64,000 bases of DNA from Lysobacter_K koreensis (GTDB lineage: Bacteria > Pseudomonadota > Gammaproteobacteria > Xanthomonadales > Xanthomonadaceae). Shown piece after piece: positions 8,501 through 18,231 of the stretch. The notes under the pieces were generated by a model. That model saw nothing but the letters and a program-made list of their open reading frames with translations, made no database searches and was not told the origin of the DNA. Positions within the stretch are counted from its first letter, which is position 1; each line of letters starts with the position of its first letter. The DNA is taken from the NCBI RefSeq assembly GCF_042677045.1, contig NZ_JBHTIH010000007.1, positions 1 to 64,000 of the forward strand, in the 5' to 3' direction. Both the position numbers and the translations under genes were made by a program.

Positions 8501-9091
8501 CTAAGGCAGCAGCGCCAGCAGCCGATCGAGTCGCTGGTGGGGATCGTCGAGTTGCAGCAGTTGCTGCCGTTGCGGGTTCTCCAGCGGCAGCAGCTCCGCC
8601 AGCCGCCAGCCGACCCAGGCCGCGTCGTCGAAGCGCGCGCTCGGTGCGTTGGCGTGCTCGCCGCCGGCGTGGTCGAGCACCTGCCGCAGGATGGTCGCGA
8701 GCAGGCCGTGTTCGGGCCGCACCGGCTCGGCCGCATCGGCCGCGCACCAGTTCACTTGCGCGACCTGCAGGCCGTTGTCGCGCACCCGCACCTGACGCGC
8801 GACGAAGCGCCGCGCGCCGCGCACGCGCAGGGTCAGCAGGCCGTCATCGCCGGTGCCGAAATCCTCGATCACCGCCTCGGTGCCGTACGCGGCCGCCGAC
8901 GCGGGCGCGCCCACCTCGTGGCCGTCGAGGATCAGGCACACGCCGAAGCCGCGTTGCTGGCGGCCGCAATCGCGCACCAGGTCGAGGTAGCGCGGCTCGA
9001 ACACGCGCAGGCCCAGCGCCGAGCCGGGCAGCAGCACCGTGTGCAGCGGGAACAGCCCCAGCGCTTCGGTGGCGGATGTGTCGGCCGGCAT
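8501..9091 (-). CDS. Lon protease N-terminal-domain (substrate-binding) protein
   Basis: A 196-residue protein consisting only of a Lon N-terminal (LAN/PUA-like) domain. The signature is at the start: LGLFPLHTVLLPGSALGLRVFEPRY, then a GFGVCLI strand and the TLRVRGARRF block. It has no AAA or protease domain, so it is a stand-alone relative of the substrate-binding part of Lon; such proteins are common in proteobacteria and their role is unknown. The start at 9091 leaves almost no N-terminal extension, as in homologues. It is monocistronic, flanked on both sides by GTAG-type palindromes. Confidence 0.9.
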   Translation of the reverse strand: MPADTSATEALGLFPLHTVLLPGSALGLRVFEPRYLDLVRDCGRQQRGFGVCLILDGHEVGAPASAAAYGTEAVIEDFGTGDDGLLTLRVRGARRFVARQVRVRDNGLQVAQVNWCAADAAEPVRPEHGLLATILRQVLDHAGGEHANAPSARFDDAAWVGWRLAELLPLENPQRQQLLQLDDPHQRLDRLLALLP

Positions 9092-9119
9092 GGCGGAAAG
9101 TCTACGCGCGCTCCCGCAG

Positions 9120-9188
9120 GTTCGAGCTTGCTCGGACGGCTTTTTCAGTCATGACATCGAACCGCCATCCGAGCAGGCTCGGATCTAC
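9120..9188. repeat. Inverted pair of GTAG-headed palindromes (one degenerate)
   Basis: ATCCGAGCAGGCTCGGAT followed by CTAC at 9167-9188 is a GTAG-headed palindrome on the minus strand. A decayed mate (TTCGAGCTTGCTCGGA) lies at 9121-9136. The pair sits between the mpl stop and the start of the Lon-N gene. Confidence 0.75.
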
Positions 9189-9197
9189 AACAGCCGA

Positions 9198-10640
9198 TCA
9201 GCGTGCCGCGGCCTGCTGCAACGTCGCCAGGAACCGTCGCGGGGCGCCGTCGAAGCCACCGTTGGACATGAACACGACGTGGTCGCCGGGCAGCACGCGT
9301 TGCGCCAATACCGCGATCAACGCATCGACGTCGGCCGCGGTCACGCCCTGCCCGCGCAATCCGCCCACGACCTTGCCCGCATCCCAAGCCAGTTCCGGCC
9401 GGTGCAGGAACACCACCGCGTCGGCGCCATCCAGCGACGGCGCCAGCGCGTCGGCGTGCGCGCCCAACCGCATCGAATTGCTGCGCGGCTCCATCGCGAC
9501 GACGATCCGCGCGTCGCCGACCCTGGCGCGCAAGCCCGCAAGCGTGGTCGCAATCGCGGTCGGGTGGTGGGCGAAGTCGTCGTAGACAGTGATGCCGTCG
9601 TGGGCGCCGATCACTTCCATGCGTCGCTTGACGCTGCGGAAGTTCGACAGCGCCGGCAGCACGATCGCGGCGTCGACCCCGACCGCGTTCACCGCGGCCA
9701 GCGACGCGAGCGCGTTCATCACGTTGTGGCGGCCAAGCAGGGGCCAGTGCACTTCGCCGATCTCGACGCCGTCGTGGACCACCACGAACGCGCTGCCGTC
9801 GGGCGCGAGCAGGCGCGCGGTCCAGTCGAACGCCGCGCGCGCCGCACTGCCGCTATCGGCACGGTCGCCATGGCTTTCATGGCCCATCGCCTGCGGCAGC
9901 AGGCTCGGATCGAGGCCGAAAGTCTCCACCGGCGTCCAGCAGCCCATCGCCAGCACCTCGGCCAGGTAACGATCCTCGCCGTTGACGATCAACCGGCCGC
10001 GGCGCGGCACCGTGCGCACCAGGTGGTGGAACTGGCGCTGGATCGCGGCCACGTCCGGGAAGATGTCGGCGTGGTCGTACTCGAGGTTGTTGAGGATCGC
10101 GACCAGCGGCCGGTAGTGCACGAACTTGCTGCGCTTGTCGAAGAACGCGGTGTCGTACTCGTCGGCCTCGACCACGAACTCGCGGCCCGCGCCGATGCGC
10201 GCCGACACGCCGAAGTCCTCGGCGACGCCGCCGATCAGGAAGCCCGGCGCGCGGCCGGCGGCTTCGAGCAGCCAGGTCAGGATCGTGGTGGTGGTGGTCT
10301 TGCCGTGGGTACCGGCGACGGCGAGCGTGTCGCGCCCCGGCAGCACCTGTTCGGACAGCCACTGCGCGCCGGAGGTGTACTTGCGGCCGTCGTCGAGCAC
10401 CTGCTCGACCGCCGCGTTTCCGCGCGAGAGCGCGTTGCCAATCACGATCTCGTCGCAGTCGGCGGAGATGTTGCCCGGCAGGTAGCCCTGGCCGAGGGTG
10501 ATGCCGAGGTTTTCCAGCTGCGTCGACATCGGCGGATACACCGCCTGGTCGCTGCCTTCGACCGCGTGGCCCAGTTCGCGCGCGAGCGCGGCGACGCCGC
10601 CCATGAAGGTGCCGGCGATGCCCAAGATATGGAGTTTCAA
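9198..10640 (-). CDS. mpl: UDP-N-acetylmuramate:L-alanyl-gamma-D-glutamyl-meso-diaminopimelate ligase
   Basis: A Mur-ligase family enzyme of peptidoglycan recycling. It attaches the recovered tripeptide L-Ala-D-Glu-meso-DAP directly to UDP-MurNAc in the cytoplasm. The 480-residue length and N-terminus MKLHILGIAGTFMGG are characteristic of Mpl rather than MurC. The ATP-binding loop AGTHGKTTTTT starts near residue 109, followed by LEYDHADIFPD, a carbamyl-lysine region, and the C-terminal YDDFAHHPTAI block typical of MurC/Mpl. The gene is monocistronic. The presence of Mpl implies meso-DAP peptidoglycan and an active recycling route. Confidence 0.95.
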   Translation of the reverse strand: MKLHILGIAGTFMGGVAALARELGHAVEGSDQAVYPPMSTQLENLGITLGQGYLPGNISADCDEIVIGNALSRGNAAVEQVLDDGRKYTSGAQWLSEQVLPGRDTLAVAGTHGKTTTTTILTWLLEAAGRAPGFLIGGVAEDFGVSARIGAGREFVVEADEYDTAFFDKRSKFVHYRPLVAILNNLEYDHADIFPDVAAIQRQFHHLVRTVPRRGRLIVNGEDRYLAEVLAMGCWTPVETFGLDPSLLPQAMGHESHGDRADSGSAARAAFDWTARLLAPDGSAFVVVHDGVEIGEVHWPLLGRHNVMNALASLAAVNAVGVDAAIVLPALSNFRSVKRRMEVIGAHDGITVYDDFAHHPTAIATTLAGLRARVGDARIVVAMEPRSNSMRLGAHADALAPSLDGADAVVFLHRPELAWDAGKVVGGLRGQGVTAADVDALIAVLAQRVLPGDHVVFMSNGGFDGAPRRFLATLQQAAAR

Positions 10641-10782
10641 TGAAGCGGTCTCATGCGGGACAGGGAAGCGCTGCCATCCATGGCGCTAGATTGCCGTCTT
10701 CGGATCGTCCGGCCCGGCGATCCATGACCGGGCGTTCGCCGGCGCAGCCAATGCCGATAGGGCATCGGCTGATCGCGCCCGC

Positions 10783-11361
10783 TCACCCAACCTCGCGCAC
10801 CGGCACCAGCGCCTCGATCACGCGGTTGAACACCTCGTCCAGCGAGCCGACGCCGTCGACCACGGTCAACTGCCCGTGCTGGCGGTAGAAATCGATCACC
10901 GGCGCGGTCTGGTTGTCGTACACGCCCAGGCGGGTGCGCACGGAATCGGGGCTGTCGTCGGCGCGGCCCTCGGCGGCGGCGCGGCCGGCGATGCGGTCGA
11001 CCAGCAGGTCGGTCGGCACGTCCAGCTGCACCGCGAAATCCATCGGCTGGCCGAGGCGGGTCAGCAGCGTGTCGAGCGCGGCGGCCTGGGCGAGGTTGCG
11101 CGGGTAGCCGTCGAGGATGAAGCCGCCGGCGGTGTCCGGGCGCGAGAAGCGGGCCTCGAGCATGCCCAGCAGGATCTCGTCGCTGACCAGGTTGCCGCTG
11201 GCCATCACTTCCTTGGCTTCCAGGCCGAGCGCGCTGCCGGCGGCGACTTCGGCGCGCAGCAGGTCGCCGGTGGAAATGTGCGGCACCTGCAGGTGCTCCT
11301 TGAGCCGCGCGGCCTGCGTGCCCTTGCCGGAACCGGGCGCGCCCAGCAGTACCAATCGCAT
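10783..11361 (-). CDS. adk: Adenylate kinase
   Basis: Catalyses ATP + AMP = 2 ADP. The 192-residue protein starts MRLVLLGAPGSGKGT with the Walker A loop at 7-15, followed by ISTGDLLR (AMP binding), GFILDGYPRN and the DRIAGR hinge. The LID between DRIAGR and the final helices is short and has no zinc-binding cysteines, so this is the short, zinc-free form. ATG 11361 is preferred because AGGAG lies 8 nt before it; the ATG two codons upstream (11367) is only 2 nt from that site. The frame open to 12393 overlaps the divergent pfp gene and is spurious. Confidence 0.96.
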   Translation of the reverse strand: MRLVLLGAPGSGKGTQAARLKEHLQVPHISTGDLLRAEVAAGSALGLEAKEVMASGNLVSDEILLGMLEARFSRPDTAGGFILDGYPRNLAQAAALDTLLTRLGQPMDFAVQLDVPTDLLVDRIAGRAAAEGRADDSPDSVRTRLGVYDNQTAPVIDFYRQHGQLTVVDGVGSLDEVFNRVIEALVPVREVG

Positions 11362-11487
11362 CAACATCACTCCTGAGGACAGAAATCCTGGGGCGCGGGC
11401 GGCGCTAGACTGCGTGCGGCCGCGCCCGCATGCCGGGCAAATCGGCGGCCAGCTTACCGCATCCCGGCCGTTTTCCTGGAACCCGCC

Positions 11488-12744
11488 ATGCCCTCTGGAA
11501 CCCTGCTCTACGCCCAATCCGGCGGCGTCACCGCCGTCATCAACGCCACCGCCGCCGCCGTGATCGAGACCGCCCGGGGCAAGCGAATCAAGGTGCTGGC
11601 GGCCCGCAACGGCATCCTCGGCGCGCTGCGCGAGGAGCTGATCGACACCTCGAAGGAGTCCGCCGCGGCGATCCGCGCGCTGGCCCACACCCCCGGCGGC
11701 GCGTTCGGTTCGTGCCGGGTCAAGCTCAAGTCGCTGGACGCCGACCGGGCGAAGTACGAGCGCCTGCTCGCGGTGCTCAAGGCCCACGACGTGCGCTGGT
11801 TCCTCTACAACGGCGGCAACGACTCGGCCGACACCGCGCTCAAGGTTTCGCAGCTCGCGGCCGAGTTCGACTACCCGCTGACCTGCATCGGCGTGCCCAA
11901 GACCGTCGACAACGACCTGGCGGTGACCGACTGCTGCCCGGGCTTCGGCTCGGCCGCAAAGTACACCGCGGTGTCGGTGCGCGAGGCCGCGCTCGACGTC
12001 GCGGCGATGGCCGACACCTCGACCAAGGTGTTCGTGTACGAGGCGATGGGCCGCCACGCCGGCTGGCTCGCCGCCGCCGCCGGGCTGGCCGGGCAAGGCG
12101 CCGACGAGGCGCCGCACCTGATCCTGTTCCCGGAGCGGCCGTTCGTCGAGGCCGACTTCTTCGCCAAGGTCGACGCCACCGTCAAGCGCGTCGGCTACTG
12201 CGTGGTGGTCGCCAGCGAAGGCCTGCAGACCGCGGACGGCCAGTTCGTCGCCGACGCCGGCGGCGGCAAGGACTCGTTCGGCCACACCCAGCTCGGCGGC
12301 GTCGCCTCGCACCTGGCCGGGCGGGTCAAGGACACGCTCGGCCACAAGGTGCACTGGGCGCTGCCCGACTACCTGCAGCGTTCGGCGCGGCACCTGGCTT
12401 CGAAGACCGACCTTGAGCAGGCCCAGGCGGTCGGCCGCAAGGCGGTCGAGTTCGCGCTCAAGGGCATGAACGCGGTGATGCCGGTGATCGTGCGCACCGC
12501 CGATACACCGTATCGCTGGAAGATCGAAGCCGCACCGCTAAGCAAGGTCGCCAACCACGAGAAGAAGATGCCGGCCGGCTTTATCCGCCGCGACGGCTAC
12601 GGCATCACCGCGGCCGCGCGCAAATACCTGGAGCCGCTGATCCGCGGCGAGGCGCCGCCGCCGTACGGACGCGATGGGTTGCCGAAGTACGTGGCGTTGA
12701 AGAATGTCGCGGTGAAGAAGAAGCTGCCCGCCTTCGAAGGCTGA
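11488..12744 (+). CDS. pfp: Pyrophosphate-dependent 6-phosphofructokinase
   Basis: Phosphorylates fructose-6-phosphate reversibly using pyrophosphate instead of ATP. The 418-residue length fits the PPi type better than the 320-residue ATP enzyme. Donor-site residues agree: GGNDS (near 111) and PKTVDNDL (near 137), where the lysine of PKTVDND and the acidic or amide residue after GG mark PPi use. GFGSAAKY and MGRHAGWLA are the sugar-phosphate binding motifs. Divergent from adk with 126 nt between starts. With hppA and ppa 2-6 kb away, pyrophosphate appears to be a managed energy currency in this organism. Confidence 0.93.
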   Translation: MPSGTLLYAQSGGVTAVINATAAAVIETARGKRIKVLAARNGILGALREELIDTSKESAAAIRALAHTPGGAFGSCRVKLKSLDADRAKYERLLAVLKAHDVRWFLYNGGNDSADTALKVSQLAAEFDYPLTCIGVPKTVDNDLAVTDCCPGFGSAAKYTAVSVREAALDVAAMADTSTKVFVYEAMGRHAGWLAAAAGLAGQGADEAPHLILFPERPFVEADFFAKVDATVKRVGYCVVVASEGLQTADGQFVADAGGGKDSFGHTQLGGVASHLAGRVKDTLGHKVHWALPDYLQRSARHLASKTDLEQAQAVGRKAVEFALKGMNAVMPVIVRTADTPYRWKIEAAPLSKVANHEKKMPAGFIRRDGYGITAAARKYLEPLIRGEAPPPYGRDGLPKYVALKNVAVKKKLPAFEG

Positions 12745-12803
12745 TGACCTTGGCAGGCGCCTGATGTTCGGCTAACGTCGGCCGCCAACGGCAGGGGGAG
12801 CCG

Positions 12804-13415
12804 ATGAAATCATCTGTATGGATGCTGGCCGCATTGGTTGCGGCCGGCATGGCGCACGCGAGCGCGGCAACGCCGGAATTGCACCCGATGCCGGACACCA
12901 CTGTCGCGACCAGCGCTGCTGACGTCGCCACGGCAGCACCGACGGCGTGCTGTCGGATCGCGGCAGGCACCGTGGTCGAACTGGAAATCACCGAGCCGGT
13001 CAGTTCGTCGCGGCACAAGCGCGGCGACAGGTTCGGCCTGCGGCTGCATGCGCCGCTCACGCTGGCCGGCGCAACCGCGATCCCCGCCGGCGTCATCGGC
13101 GTCGGCGAAATCGTCCATGCCGCGGCCGCGCGCGGCGGCGGCAAGCCCGGCGAATTGCTGCTCGCCGCGCGCCATCTCGAACACGGCTCGGTGCAGTGGC
13201 CGCTGCGGGGCCTGAAGCTGGGGTCGAGCGGAAAGGACTCCACCGCGGCGGCGCTCGGTGCGGCGCTGGTGATCGGTCCGTTCGCGCATTTCATCCGCGG
13301 CCACGAGATCGAAATTCCGGCCGGCACCCGCGTCAACGCCAAGCTCGCCCAGGACGTCGTGCTACCGGCAACGGCCGCCCCAAATCCACCCATCACTGTC
13401 ACCAACCAGGAGTAA
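12804..13415 (+). CDS. Secreted protein of unknown function
   Basis: 203 residues. The N-terminus is a clear Sec signal peptide (MKSSVWMLAALVAAGMAHASA), followed by a low-complexity Ala/Thr linker and then a beta-rich region from about residue 50. That region contains GTVVELEITEPVSSSRHKRGD and a second segment, IEIPAGTRVNAKLAQDVVL, which look like two related strands of one beta-barrel-type repeat. I do not recognise a named family with certainty. A glycine/alanine stretch near 150 (AAALGAALVIGPFAHFIRG) could be a short amphipathic or membrane-touching segment. ATG 12804 follows AGGGGGAG. It is separated by 4 nt from the next gene, so the two are probably co-transcribed. Confidence 0.7.
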   Translation: MKSSVWMLAALVAAGMAHASAATPELHPMPDTTVATSAADVATAAPTACCRIAAGTVVELEITEPVSSSRHKRGDRFGLRLHAPLTLAGATAIPAGVIGVGEIVHAAAARGGGKPGELLLAARHLEHGSVQWPLRGLKLGSSGKDSTAAALGAALVIGPFAHFIRGHEIEIPAGTRVNAKLAQDVVLPATAAPNPPITVTNQE

Positions 13416-13419
13416 CCCG

Positions 13420-13926
13420 ATGCTTTGCAAGCTCCAGAGTTCCGCGCTGTGCGTCCTGCTCGCCCTGTCCGGCACGGCCATCGCCCAGGAAGCCGAAACC
13501 GCCACCGCCATCGCCAGCGCCGAAGTCGCGGCGGAAGCGTCCGCCCCGACCACCATCGATGCCCAGGCCACCACGGCGTCTTCCGGACTGATCGGCGCCG
13601 CGCCGGAAGGCAAGGGACAGATCGTGTTCTTCCGCCCGTCGAAGTTCACCGGCGCGGCAATCGGCTTCAAGGTGCGCGAAGGCAAGACCGAGCTGGGCAA
13701 GCTGCGCAATGGCAAGTACTTCGTCGCGCAAGTCGAGCCGGGCGCCCACGAGTACACCGTTCATTCGGAAGCCAAGGACGTGCTGAACCTGGAAGTCGAA
13801 GCCGGTGAAACCTATTACGTGCAGGGCACGATCACGATGGGCTTCATGGCCGGCCGTCCGAACCTGTCGCCGTCCGACCAGGCCACCTTCGACGGCATGT
13901 CCGACAAGCTCAAGCTCGCCGAATAA
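13420..13926 (+). CDS. DUF2846 domain protein, exported
   Basis: 168 residues with a signal peptide ending near residue 23 (ALSGTAIAQ). An Ala/Thr-rich spacer follows, then a compact beta-sandwich from about residue 62: GQIVFFRPSKFTGAAIGFKV, a KLRNGKYFV strand, EPGAHEYTVHSE, and VEAGETYYVQG. This pattern is the DUF2846 family, exported small domains of unknown function, often lipoproteins. Here no lipobox is visible, so a soluble periplasmic location is likelier. The start is 4 nt after the previous stop with an AGGAG site inside the previous gene. A strong intrinsic terminator follows the stop. Confidence 0.8.
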   Translation: MLCKLQSSALCVLLALSGTAIAQEAETATAIASAEVAAEASAPTTIDAQATTASSGLIGAAPEGKGQIVFFRPSKFTGAAIGFKVREGKTELGKLRNGKYFVAQVEPGAHEYTVHSEAKDVLNLEVEAGETYYVQGTITMGFMAGRPNLSPSDQATFDGMSDKLKLAE

Positions 13927-13946
13927 CCGGCGCAGGTCGTGACAAC

Positions 13947-13980
13947 GACAAAGGCCGCTTGCGCGGCCTTTGTCTTTTTT
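13947..13980 (+). terminator. Intrinsic terminator after the DUF2846 gene
   Basis: A perfect 12-bp stem (GACAAAGGCCGC at 13947-13958, GCGGCCTTTGTC at 13963-13974) with a TTGC loop is followed directly by six T residues. Confidence 0.95.
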
Positions 13981-14011
13981 CAGAACACGCTAGTTCGCAA
14001 CACGCCAACCA

Positions 14012-14545
14012 CTACTTGCAGGGCATGCCCTCGACGCTGGTCTGCGCCGCGAACATCGGCACCGCGGCCAGCTTGTTGGCCTCGGCGTTCTTGCGCTGCT
14101 CCTCGAGGTAGATCCGCGACTTGCCCTGGTCGTCGAGCTTCGGCGGCGCGACGTTCGCCGGCTTGCGCCACACCTTGACCACCGCCAGCTGGGTGCCGCA
14201 ACTCGCGTTCGGCACCCGGATCAGGTCGTTGAACTTCCAGCCCGCCTTCTCCGACGGCTGCGCCTTGGCGGCGTCGACGAAGCGCGCGCGCGGCTGGCAG
14301 TTGGCGCTGGTGCGGACCACCGCGAACTTGTACGGCTGCTTCGCGTCGCCGGTGAACAGGCCTTCGATGCGCGCACAGGCCTCCGGGATCGTGCGCAGGG
14401 TGTGCGCGGCACCCACCGCCTGCGGCTTGATCGCGGCGCGGGTGATCTCCGGCTTGGGGTTGGCCGAGGCGGGATTGGCCGACACCGAGCCGGCGGCAAG
14501 CGCGGGCAGTACGGCGAGGGCGAGCATCAGGGGCGTCAGGCGCAT
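14012..14545 (-). CDS. Secreted protein of unknown function
   Basis: 177 residues with a Sec signal peptide (MRLTPLMLALAVLPALAAG, cleavage near residue 22). The mature part has four cysteines spaced as two likely disulfides (ACARIEG, ANCQP, ASCGTQ, GMPCK at the C-terminus). It contains RTIPEACARIEGLFTG and a KFNDLIRVPNASC stretch. I do not recognise the family; the composition suggests a small stable periplasmic or secreted protein. ATG 14545 is chosen because AAGGAG lies 6-8 nt upstream and the signal peptide begins there; the longer open frame to 14926 overlaps the hppA leader. It is convergent with the DUF2846 gene and shares its terminator region. Confidence 0.75.
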   Translation of the reverse strand: MRLTPLMLALAVLPALAAGSVSANPASANPKPEITRAAIKPQAVGAAHTLRTIPEACARIEGLFTGDAKQPYKFAVVRTSANCQPRARFVDAAKAQPSEKAGWKFNDLIRVPNASCGTQLAVVKVWRKPANVAPPKLDDQGKSRIYLEEQRKNAEANKLAAVPMFAAQTSVEGMPCK

Positions 14546-14879
14546 GGGGGCGCTCCTTGGGGGATTGCGGCGCAGGCTGGCATGGCGCGCCTGAACCGTC
14601 CGTCGACGCGGAGATTTTCCGGGGGATTTCGTAGGAGCGGCTTTAGCCGCGATTGGAGCGCGAGAGCTATTGGATCGCCCCGCCGGCCCTCGATGACGCG
14701 TGGACTTTCGATCGCGGCGGAAGCCGCTCCCGCAGGCGCGACGGGGCCCCGGCCTCGGATTGGCACGACGACCTGTGCCATAGTCGGGCCGCTGCCGGTG
14801 TGGGGGATTCCCCGGCTCGCAGCACAAAAACACATGCGATCGATCAATTGTCCGATGTTTCCACTCTGGGGAGGGGTTC
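14546..14879. other. Intergenic region upstream of hppA with GTAG-palindrome pair
   Basis: No gene is supported here. A GTAG-headed palindrome (GTAGGAGCGGCTTTAGCCGC) lies at 14631-14650, with an inverted, partly matching mate at 14711-14735 (GCGGCGGAAGCCGCTCC). The final 60 nt before hppA are less GC-rich and probably hold its promoter; GGGGAGGGG at 14868-14876 is the ribosome site. Confidence 0.7.
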
Positions 14880-16949
<2,070 letters not shown>

Positions 16950-16974
16950 CGATCGGTCGCAATGCAGGACCCAC

Positions 16975-17000
16975 AACGGCGGCCTTCGGGCCGCCGTTTT
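16975..17000 (+). terminator. Intrinsic terminator after hppA
   Basis: A perfect 10-bp stem (AACGGCGGCC at 16975-16984, GGCCGCCGTT at 16989-16998) with a stable TTCG tetraloop ends in TTTT. Confidence 0.9.
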
Positions 17001-17005
17001 CGCAG

Positions 17006-17118
17006 GGCGGGCCCCGGCCCGCACTCGAGGGGTCGGCGATCGTTCGGAAGGCGGGCCAGGGCCCGCAATCGAGGGGTCGGCGATCGGCCGAAAGGCGGGC
17101 CAGGGCCCGCCCTACGAT
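17006..17118. repeat. Tandem 44-bp repeat, GTAG-type palindromes
   Basis: Three copies of GGCGGGCC..GGCCCGC begin at 17006, 17050 and 17094, exactly 44 bp apart. The first two are followed by the shared spacer TCGAGGGGTCGGCGATCG. Read on the minus strand, the third copy starts GTAGGGCGGGCCCTGG, so these are GTAG-headed palindromes arranged head to tail rather than as inverted pairs. Confidence 0.85.
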
Positions 17119-17130
17119 GCCGACCGTGCC

Positions 17131-17400
17131 GGGGTCACGCGCCACTCTCCGGGTGTCGAGCGCGACACCCTAGGCATCGCGCGCCACTGCGGGAGAGTCG
17201 CGCGACACATTCCCGGGCATCGCGCGCCGCACTTTGAGAGTCGGGTGCGACACTCCTGGGTATCACGCGCCACCCTTTGGGAGTTGCGCGCCACACTCCC
17301 CGGTATCGCGCGCCACTCTTCGAGAGTCACGCGCGACACTCCCGGGCATCACGCGCGACACCGGCAGAGTCGCGCTCGACTCTCCGGGTGTCGCGCAGGC
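17131..17400. repeat. Degenerate ~22-bp tandem repeat array
   Basis: About 13 diverged units of 21-23 bp. Each has a core of GCGCCAC or GCGCGACAC, followed by a short variable pyrimidine/purine stretch and then GGGCATC, GGTATC or GAGAGTC. Because the unit is not a multiple of three, reading frames through it give shifting Arg/Ala/Thr-rich peptides, which are not credible proteins. The array fills the gap between hppA and ppa. I see no conserved function. Confidence 0.8.
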
Positions 17401-17593
17401 CCGTCCCGACGCCCTCGCCCCCCGCCCCGCCCCGGCGCGCGAGGTCCGCCGGCCCACCCGGCAAACCAGAAACCCGCTTGCTGCACCGCAGCAGCCAGCC
17501 GCGTAAAATGCCGGGCCACGCGTCCCCTCCCCCTCGGTCACCCCGATCACCCTGCCCCGCCCCTCGGCGCGGCCACCAGTTTTGGAGCAGCAC
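17401..17593 (+). promoter_or_regulatory. ppa upstream region with TAAAAT hexamer
   Basis: TAAAAT at 17504-17509 is the best -10 candidate, with TTGCTG at 17478-17483 as a possible -35. The 20-nt spacer is longer than ideal. The rest is C-rich sequence without recognisable elements; GGAG at 17584-17587 is the ribosome site for ppa. Confidence 0.35.
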
Positions 17594-18142
17594 ATGGGCC
17601 TGGACCTCGTCCCCACCGGCAAGAACCCGCCGGATGAGATCAACGTCATCATCGAAATCCCCAAGGACGCCGAGCCGGTCAAGTACGAGGTCGACAAGGC
17701 GTCGGGCGCGATCTTCGTCGACCGCATCCTGTCCACGCCGATGCGCTACCCGTGCAACTACGGCTACGTGCCGCACACCCTGTGCGGCGACGGCGACCCG
17801 GCCGACGTGCTGGTGATCCTGCCGCTGCCGCTGATCCCCGGCTCGGTGATCCGCTGCCGCCCGGTCGGCGTGCTGCGCATGAGCGACGAGGCCGGCAGCG
17901 ACGAGAAGATCCTCGCGGTGCCGATCGACAAGGTGTTCGCCGGCTACAGCCACATCGACGACATCGACAAGGTCAGCAGCCACTGGTGCGAGCGCATCGG
18001 CCACTTCTTCGAGCACTACAAGGACCTGGAGAAGGGCAAGTGGGTCAAGCTCGACGGCTGGGGCGGCGCGATCGAGGCCAAGGCGGTGCTGAGCGAGGCC
18101 GTCGAGCGCTTCAACAGCAGCACCGACAAACCGAATTTCTAA
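17594..18142 (+). CDS. ppa: Inorganic pyrophosphatase (family I, soluble)
   Basis: Hydrolyses pyrophosphate to phosphate in the cytoplasm, pulling biosynthetic reactions forward. The 182-residue protein carries the family I fold and active-site set: KYEVDKASG near 33, the YPCNYGYVPHTL block near 53, and the signature DGDPADVLV near 68 with its three metal-binding aspartates. The start is ATG 17594, 6 nt after GGAG; an in-frame ATG at 17582 is too close upstream to have its own site. It follows hppA in the same direction but behind a terminator and 600 bp of repeats, so it is probably a separate transcription unit. Confidence 0.96.
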   Translation: MGLDLVPTGKNPPDEINVIIEIPKDAEPVKYEVDKASGAIFVDRILSTPMRYPCNYGYVPHTLCGDGDPADVLVILPLPLIPGSVIRCRPVGVLRMSDEAGSDEKILAVPIDKVFAGYSHIDDIDKVSSHWCERIGHFFEHYKDLEKGKWVKLDGWGGAIEAKAVLSEAVERFNSSTDKPNF

Positions 18143-18159
18143 AGGCTTGCCGTCGTCGG

Positions 18160-18191
18160 AAAAAACAAAGGCCGCCCTCGGGCGGCCTTTG
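18160..18191. terminator. Bidirectional terminator between ppa and the sulfotransferase gene
   Basis: A perfect 11-bp stem (CAAAGGCCGCC at 18166-18176, GGCGGCCTTTG at 18181-18191) with a CTCG loop. A five-base A run on its left supplies the T-tract for the minus-strand operon; on the plus strand the tail (CCGTTTC) is weaker. Confidence 0.88.
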
Positions 18192-18231
18192 CCGTTTCAG
18201 CGCCGTGGCGCGCGCCGGGCCCAGCGCGGCA

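Noticed and set aside
11362..12393. N-terminal extension of adenylate kinase to 536 residues
   Set aside because: The extension is antisense to pfp and has no similarity to any fused domain; adk starts at MRLVLLGAPGSGKGT.
13947..13980. REP element after the DUF2846 gene
   Set aside because: The hairpin ends in six T residues and has no GTAG head, so it is a normal intrinsic terminator.
17131..17400. CRISPR array or a small protein gene
   Set aside because: Units are about 22 bp without unique spacers of constant length, they diverge from each other, and the frames give only shifting Arg/Thr-rich peptides.
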